Source: Blastocatellia bacterium (GTDB lineage Bacteria; Acidobacteriota; Blastocatellia; Chloracidobacteriales; Chloracidobacteriaceae). Taken from it: a stretch of 64,000 nucleotides of DNA. The position numbers and the translations under genes are program-made. How positions within the stretch are numbered: the stretch's first letter is position 1; each line of letters starts with the position of its first letter. The notes below the pieces were generated by a model, which saw only the letters and a list, made by a program, of their open reading frames with translations, was not told the origin of the DNA and searched no databases. This document shows, one piece after another, positions 60,249-64,000 of the stretch. Location: NCBI GenBank assembly GCA_019695185.1, contig JAIBAN010000024.1, forward strand, positions 23,362 through 87,361. The letters are read 5' to 3'.

Positions 60249-63200
60249 CTATTTGATTTTGAAATTTCCATCACTGGCATCCGAAGTCGAGTTGCCGGCT
60301 GCATCGGTGGCCATGACACGGATTCGGACAGCTTTGGTTTTCCCGGAAAAAGTCGGCACGACATAAGCAAATGACTGTGCGGTGCCGGGCAGCCCGGCGG
60401 CCACAATGAACGGGTAGGTAGCACCTCCATCAGTTGAAAGCGCAATGTCGTGACGGGCAAGCTGAACGTCATCCGAAGACTGCCAGGTAAGCTGAACAGT
60501 GCTTCCCACTTTGAGTTTTTCCCCACCATTGGGAGCCAAAACCCGAACTGTCGGTGGGGTCGTGTCTTTAACGGAGGATGCTGTAATCATAAAGTCGCCA
60601 TCCGATGTGTCACTGCCACGATTCCCTGCTGCATCAAGCGCCGACACCCGTATCCGGGCCGGAGTCGTTTCTTTTACGATGGGCAGATTGATGGAAAACT
60701 CCTGAACATTGCCAGCCAACCCACCTGCCAACGGTGTGAAAGAGGAGCCTCCATCCGTTGAAAGGTCCAGGTTTTGGGAAACCACTGCGACATTATCCGT
60801 TGAAGTCCATTTCACCGTGGTTTGCGAGGCAGCAGGTAAATCCTCTCCACCGTTGGGGGTGATGACATTCACCGCCGGGGCAATGTCGTCGGTTTCGATG
60901 GTTTTCAATTCATAGGCACCGCGTCCATAGGTTGCTGCCAGAATCGAGCCGTCCTTGCGGGCCACCAGTGCCGAAACCAGTACCGGCGGCAATCCCTGAT
61001 TGAACGTTTCCCACGTCACACCGCCTGTGATGGAACGGAAAACGCCAATATCTGTGCCTACATAGATTGTGTTTTCGTTGGCCGGGTCAAGCAGCAGGGT
61101 ATTGGTCGGAATGTTCGGCAAATTCCCGCTGATGTCGTTCCAGGTGCCGCCGCTGTCGGTGGTGCGAAAGACATGGCCGGTACCAAACCCGGAAACCGTC
61201 ATATACACCGTCTCAGGCTTGGTTGGATGGATGACCAGACTTCTGATGGTGCGGTTTGGAAGCCCCGGTGTGACATCGCGCCAGTTTCTTCCCGCGTCAT
61301 TGGTTGCCATGACCCGCCCTTGCACCGAACCGGTGAAAATCACGCTTGGGTTTGAACGTGAGACTCCAATCGCATTTAACACATCTGTTCCGGTTGTTTG
61401 AGATACACCTTTCGTCAAGTCCAGATTGCCGCCGGGTACATTCCAGGTGTTTCCCTGGTCAGTGCTGATAAACAGCCGCCAAGTCCCAAAATACAAATTC
61501 GAGTTGACACCGTTGCCGGTAAAGGGAGGATAAAATGCCACTCGGGGTGAGTCGCTGGGTTCACCAAAAACCGAACTCGTTCCGATGGTTCGCTCAAACC
61601 GGTCACCGTTACTGCCAAACCGGTAGACTGACGTATAGACATAAGTGGTATAGACCTTGGTCGGGTCCACCGGGTCAATCACACAGTTGCCGCCGTCCCC
61701 GGAAGCAAATTCCTGCCAAATTCCGGCTGACCCCTGGCGGCGCTGAGTGCCGTTGTCCTGAGTCCCGCCATAGACAATTCCGGCATTGGTTGGATGCGCC
61801 GCCAAGCTGACAAACATCGTCAAAGTCAGGGTTTGGTTCAAAGACACAAAGGTTTTGCCGCTATTTTCGGATAGTGACAGTCCGCCGTCGTTGCCGACCA
61901 GAATCCGATTGGGATTTTTGGGGTCGAAGGCAAAAGAATGCTGGTCCGGATGCGAGGTTGCGCCAAACCGGTTGGGATCATAACCGCCCTGCAAATCAAA
62001 GTTTCGCGTCAGGTTTTCCCAGGTCTTTCCGGCATCCAGACTTTTGAAAATATCCCTGGTTCCGGCAAAAAGCACGTCCGGATTGGTTGGCTCAACCATG
62101 AGATAGTTATTGTAGGAAAACTGCCCGGTATCAATCAGCCCGGTCAGATTTCGGGGCGTCCAGCTTTGGCCGCCGTCGTTGCTGGTTTCCAGCCGGTAAT
62201 CGTTTGACTGTCCGGTGAATCCGCCGGTCAACAAGTACATCCGCCGGGTGTTGGACGGGGCAATTGCCAGTTGCATGTTGTACATCGAGGTGTATGGCGA
62301 CCGATAGACATTGGCCCAGGTTTCCCCTCCGTCCGTTGATTTATACAAACCGGGTGACGCCCCCTGTACCCCATCAACCCGTGCCAGCGAAAGAAACAGG
62401 GTTTGACTGTTGGCCGGGTCCCGGTCCAAATCAAACGGCAACCCGTTGAGCGTTTTCCGCCAATTGACGCCCCCATCGGTTGAAAGATAAAAGCCGCTTG
62501 CCACCGAAACGGAGTCCGTCGGGCGGGTATAGGTATATTGAGCAGCATAGACTCGATCAGGGTTGGCTGGGTCAACCACAATTCTGGCCATCTGTCCCGG
62601 TGCCGGCAGGGTCGTGTTGCTGACCCGTTTCCAGGTCTGCCCGGCATCAGTTGATTTCAAAACACCGGAGCCAAGATACCGCCGGCCCGGTTTGTCTCCC
62701 ATTCCGGCATAGACAATGGAGGGATTGCTGGGCGAAAAGACGATGGTATTGACGGCCAAATCAATCTGGTCATCCGTGACCGGCGTAAATTGCCGCCCAC
62801 CATCCGCTGACCGCCAAACCCCACCGGTTGCCCCGCCGACCAGTACGATTTGCGAGTTTTCCGGCGAAATGGCAAGCACATTGATGCGCCCGCTGGTTTC
62901 CCCCCAGTTTGAATAAAACCCGGAAAAGGTTGGTTTCGGCCCGATGGGAACCCATTGCTGCGTGACCTGCGGGGAAAATCGGGTCCGGGGACGGGCTTCC
63001 CAAGCGCGCCGCCGGGCGTCTTCCGGAATGGAATCAAAAGGATATGCCCGCTCAAACCAAAACCAGCGGTCACGAGCTTCAATATCAGCTTCAAATTCTC
63101 CCCCCTCCCGTTCCTGGGTCGGAGGTTTCACCGGCCCACGGCTGTTTTTCCGAACCGGAACCGAATGCCCTTGGGGTGTCCGCCGCATCTTTTGCCTGGG

Positions 63201-63314
63201 GTTGGTTCCATTTCGCTGGGTGTCGGCAAAAATTGGATTGATAAGTGTCTGAAAAAGAAAACAGGTGCTCAAAAGCACCAATGCATAACGGCTTCTATTC
63301 AAGTGCAGCAACAT
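60249..63314 (-). CDS. Secreted BNR/sialidase-like propeller protein (paralogue 2)
   Basis: 1021 residues, with a signal peptide (ALVLLSTCFLFQTLINPIFA). It is plainly a paralogue of the 44331 protein: both share ENSQIVLVGGATGG(I/V)WRS, STDGG/SADGG boxes, and FNQTLTLT-type strands along the whole length. It has two C-terminal Ig-like modules (NGGEDLPAASQTTVKWTSTD and NGGEKLKVGSTVQLTWQSSD) where the other has one, so the module was duplicated or lost. No sialidase active site. The Shine-Dalgarno is AGGTGTT before ATG, as in paralogue 1. Confidence 0.9.
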   Translation of the reverse strand: MLLHLNRSRYALVLLSTCFLFQTLINPIFADTQRNGTNPRQKMRRTPQGHSVPVRKNSRGPVKPPTQEREGGEFEADIEARDRWFWFERAYPFDSIPEDARRRAWEARPRTRFSPQVTQQWVPIGPKPTFSGFYSNWGETSGRINVLAISPENSQIVLVGGATGGVWRSADGGRQFTPVTDDQIDLAVNTIVFSPSNPSIVYAGMGDKPGRRYLGSGVLKSTDAGQTWKRVSNTTLPAPGQMARIVVDPANPDRVYAAQYTYTRPTDSVSVASGFYLSTDGGVNWRKTLNGLPFDLDRDPANSQTLFLSLARVDGVQGASPGLYKSTDGGETWANVYRSPYTSMYNMQLAIAPSNTRRMYLLTGGFTGQSNDYRLETSNDGGQSWTPRNLTGLIDTGQFSYNNYLMVEPTNPDVLFAGTRDIFKSLDAGKTWENLTRNFDLQGGYDPNRFGATSHPDQHSFAFDPKNPNRILVGNDGGLSLSENSGKTFVSLNQTLTLTMFVSLAAHPTNAGIVYGGTQDNGTQRRQGSAGIWQEFASGDGGNCVIDPVDPTKVYTTYVYTSVYRFGSNGDRFERTIGTSSVFGEPSDSPRVAFYPPFTGNGVNSNLYFGTWRLFISTDQGNTWNVPGGNLDLTKGVSQTTGTDVLNAIGVSRSNPSVIFTGSVQGRVMATNDAGRNWRDVTPGLPNRTIRSLVIHPTKPETVYMTVSGFGTGHVFRTTDSGGTWNDISGNLPNIPTNTLLLDPANENTIYVGTDIGVFRSITGGVTWETFNQGLPPVLVSALVARKDGSILAATYGRGAYELKTIETDDIAPAVNVITPNGGEDLPAASQTTVKWTSTDNVAVVSQNLDLSTDGGSSFTPLAGGLAGNVQEFSINLPIVKETTPARIRVSALDAAGNRGSDTSDGDFMITASSVKDTTPPTVRVLAPNGGEKLKVGSTVQLTWQSSDDVQLARHDIALSTDGGATYPFIVAAGLPGTAQSFAYVVPTFSGKTKAVRIRVMATDAAGNSTSDASDGNFKIK

Positions 63315-63371
63315 AACACCTCAAAAAATACATGATTCGGAGTGATAAAACTGAAGTCGGATGAGAACAAC

Positions 63372-63986
63372 TCAGTTTGAACCCGTCCATGACGCAAAAT
63401 TTTGCAACAGATGAAGTCCCAAAGTCTGGCTCTTTTCAGGATGGAACTGAACCCCCAGCACATTGTTGCGCCCACAGACTGAAGGGTAGGTGACCCCATA
63501 ATCCGTGACCGCCAGCACGTCAGATGATTCGACTCCTTCGACATAATAGGAATGGACGAAATAAAAAAATGAATGGTCCGGAATTCCAGCGAACAATCCA
63601 TGAGGATGGGTCTGGTCAGCCTGATTCCAACCAACATGCGGAATTGGTAAAGCGGATTCGGGAAAGCGAACCACCTGCCCCCGCAGCAAACCGAGTCCGG
63701 CATGGCGGCCAAACTCATGCCCTTCGTCAAAGAGCATCTGAAACCCGACACAAATGCCCAGCAACGGGATGCCGCGTTCTGCGGCGGCCAGTACCACCTG
63801 GTCCAAATTGGAGCGGCGCAACTCGCCCACGGCACTGCCGAAAGCCCCCACACCGGGCAGCACCAAATGACTGGCATCGGCCAGCAGACCGGAGTCAGAG
63901 CTGACAACGGCCTCAACTCCTACCTGGGCAAAGGCTTTGGCCAGGCTGCGCAAATTTCCAACGCCGTAATCAACGATAGCAAGCAT
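63372..63986 (-). CDS. hisH: Imidazole glycerol phosphate synthase, glutaminase subunit
   Basis: 204 residues. Class I glutamine amidotransferase triad: Cys 79 in LGICVGFQML, His 182 and Glu 184 in VQFHPEKS. PGVGAFGSA and PHVGWNQ are HisH hallmarks. It supplies ammonia to HisF for the histidine pathway. The start is at 63986, 14 bp from the window end, so the rest of the operon, if any, lies outside. It is upstream of the BNR gene on the same strand, with 57 bp between them. Confidence 0.95.
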   Translation of the reverse strand: MLAIVDYGVGNLRSLAKAFAQVGVEAVVSSDSGLLADASHLVLPGVGAFGSAVGELRRSNLDQVVLAAAERGIPLLGICVGFQMLFDEGHEFGRHAGLGLLRGQVVRFPESALPIPHVGWNQADQTHPHGLFAGIPDHSFFYFVHSYYVEGVESSDVLAVTDYGVTYPSVCGRNNVLGVQFHPEKSQTLGLHLLQNFASWTGSN

Positions 63987-64000
63987 ATTCAGGGGATTGG

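Overview
The window looks like a chromosomal segment of an acidobacterium (Acidobacteriota, possibly class Blastocatellia). This is inferred from gene content, not from a marker gene. The supporting content is a large MacB/FtsX-type permease of the acidobacterial 'ADOP' kind, an Oar-like TonB receptor with a carboxypeptidase-regulatory N-domain, an SBBP-repeat propeller protein, a Ser/Thr kinase fused to a TolB-like region and TPRs, a DUF1800/DUF1501 pair, and acidobacterial-style pseudopilins. There is one tRNA (Glu, UUC). I see no transposase, integrase, phage gene or CRISPR array. Coding density is ordinary and genes lie on both strands in short runs.

Layout. 1-6.1 kb: a 5'-truncated methyltransferase-like gene, a peptide-binding lipoprotein, then (minus) a flippase, a tandem universal stress protein and the heptose adenylyltransferase. 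6.3-12 kb: hutH, a secreted SBBP propeller with a dockerin-like end, and a TerC/Alx protein. 12.1-19.7 kb: a minus-strand efflux block (HlyD adaptor, ABC ATPase, ABC permease, NtrC-type regulator, histidine kinase). A near-perfect sigma-54 promoter sits directly upstream of the adaptor gene. 20-28.7 kb: tRNA-Glu with a strong terminator, a TPR protein, a small Tat-signal protein with DUF1501 and DUF1800 proteins, a crotonase with a small downstream gene, an MDR reductase and a tiny membrane protein. 29-44 kb: receptor-like kinase, DoxX-like membrane protein, crotonase, LRR lipoprotein overlapping a macro-domain gene, methyltransferase, rsmB, queC, a tryptophan-2,3-dioxygenase-like gene with an unknown partner, and a quinone oxidoreductase. 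44-51 kb: a secreted BNR propeller, a five-gene pseudopilin/zinc-ribbon cassette and a DegT/DnrJ aminotransferase. 52-64 kb: Oar-like TonB receptor, zinc-ribbon/membrane/ankyrin protein with a decayed ankyrin fragment behind it, ATP-grasp ligase, pgpA, a second BNR propeller paralogous to the first, and hisH.

Two features stand out. First, about twenty gene boundaries carry short tandem arrays, mostly of 7-bp units (GGACTGA, GGGTTCA, GAATTGA, GTGACAA, TTTGCCA and others). Many occur as a forward array and its reverse complement flanking a 40-130 bp core, so each locus is a dyad. Some loci share the same core, and arrays have entered coding sequence (inside rsmB, at the start of queC, at the ends of the flippase and ABC ATPase genes). 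Second, five adjacent genes (47.4-50.5 kb) encode proteins with the same C-terminal signature. Three have pilin leaders, while the first and last have a CxxC-x12-CxxC zinc ribbon plus one membrane segment instead. The same zinc ribbon recurs on the ankyrin membrane protein at 55.9 kb.
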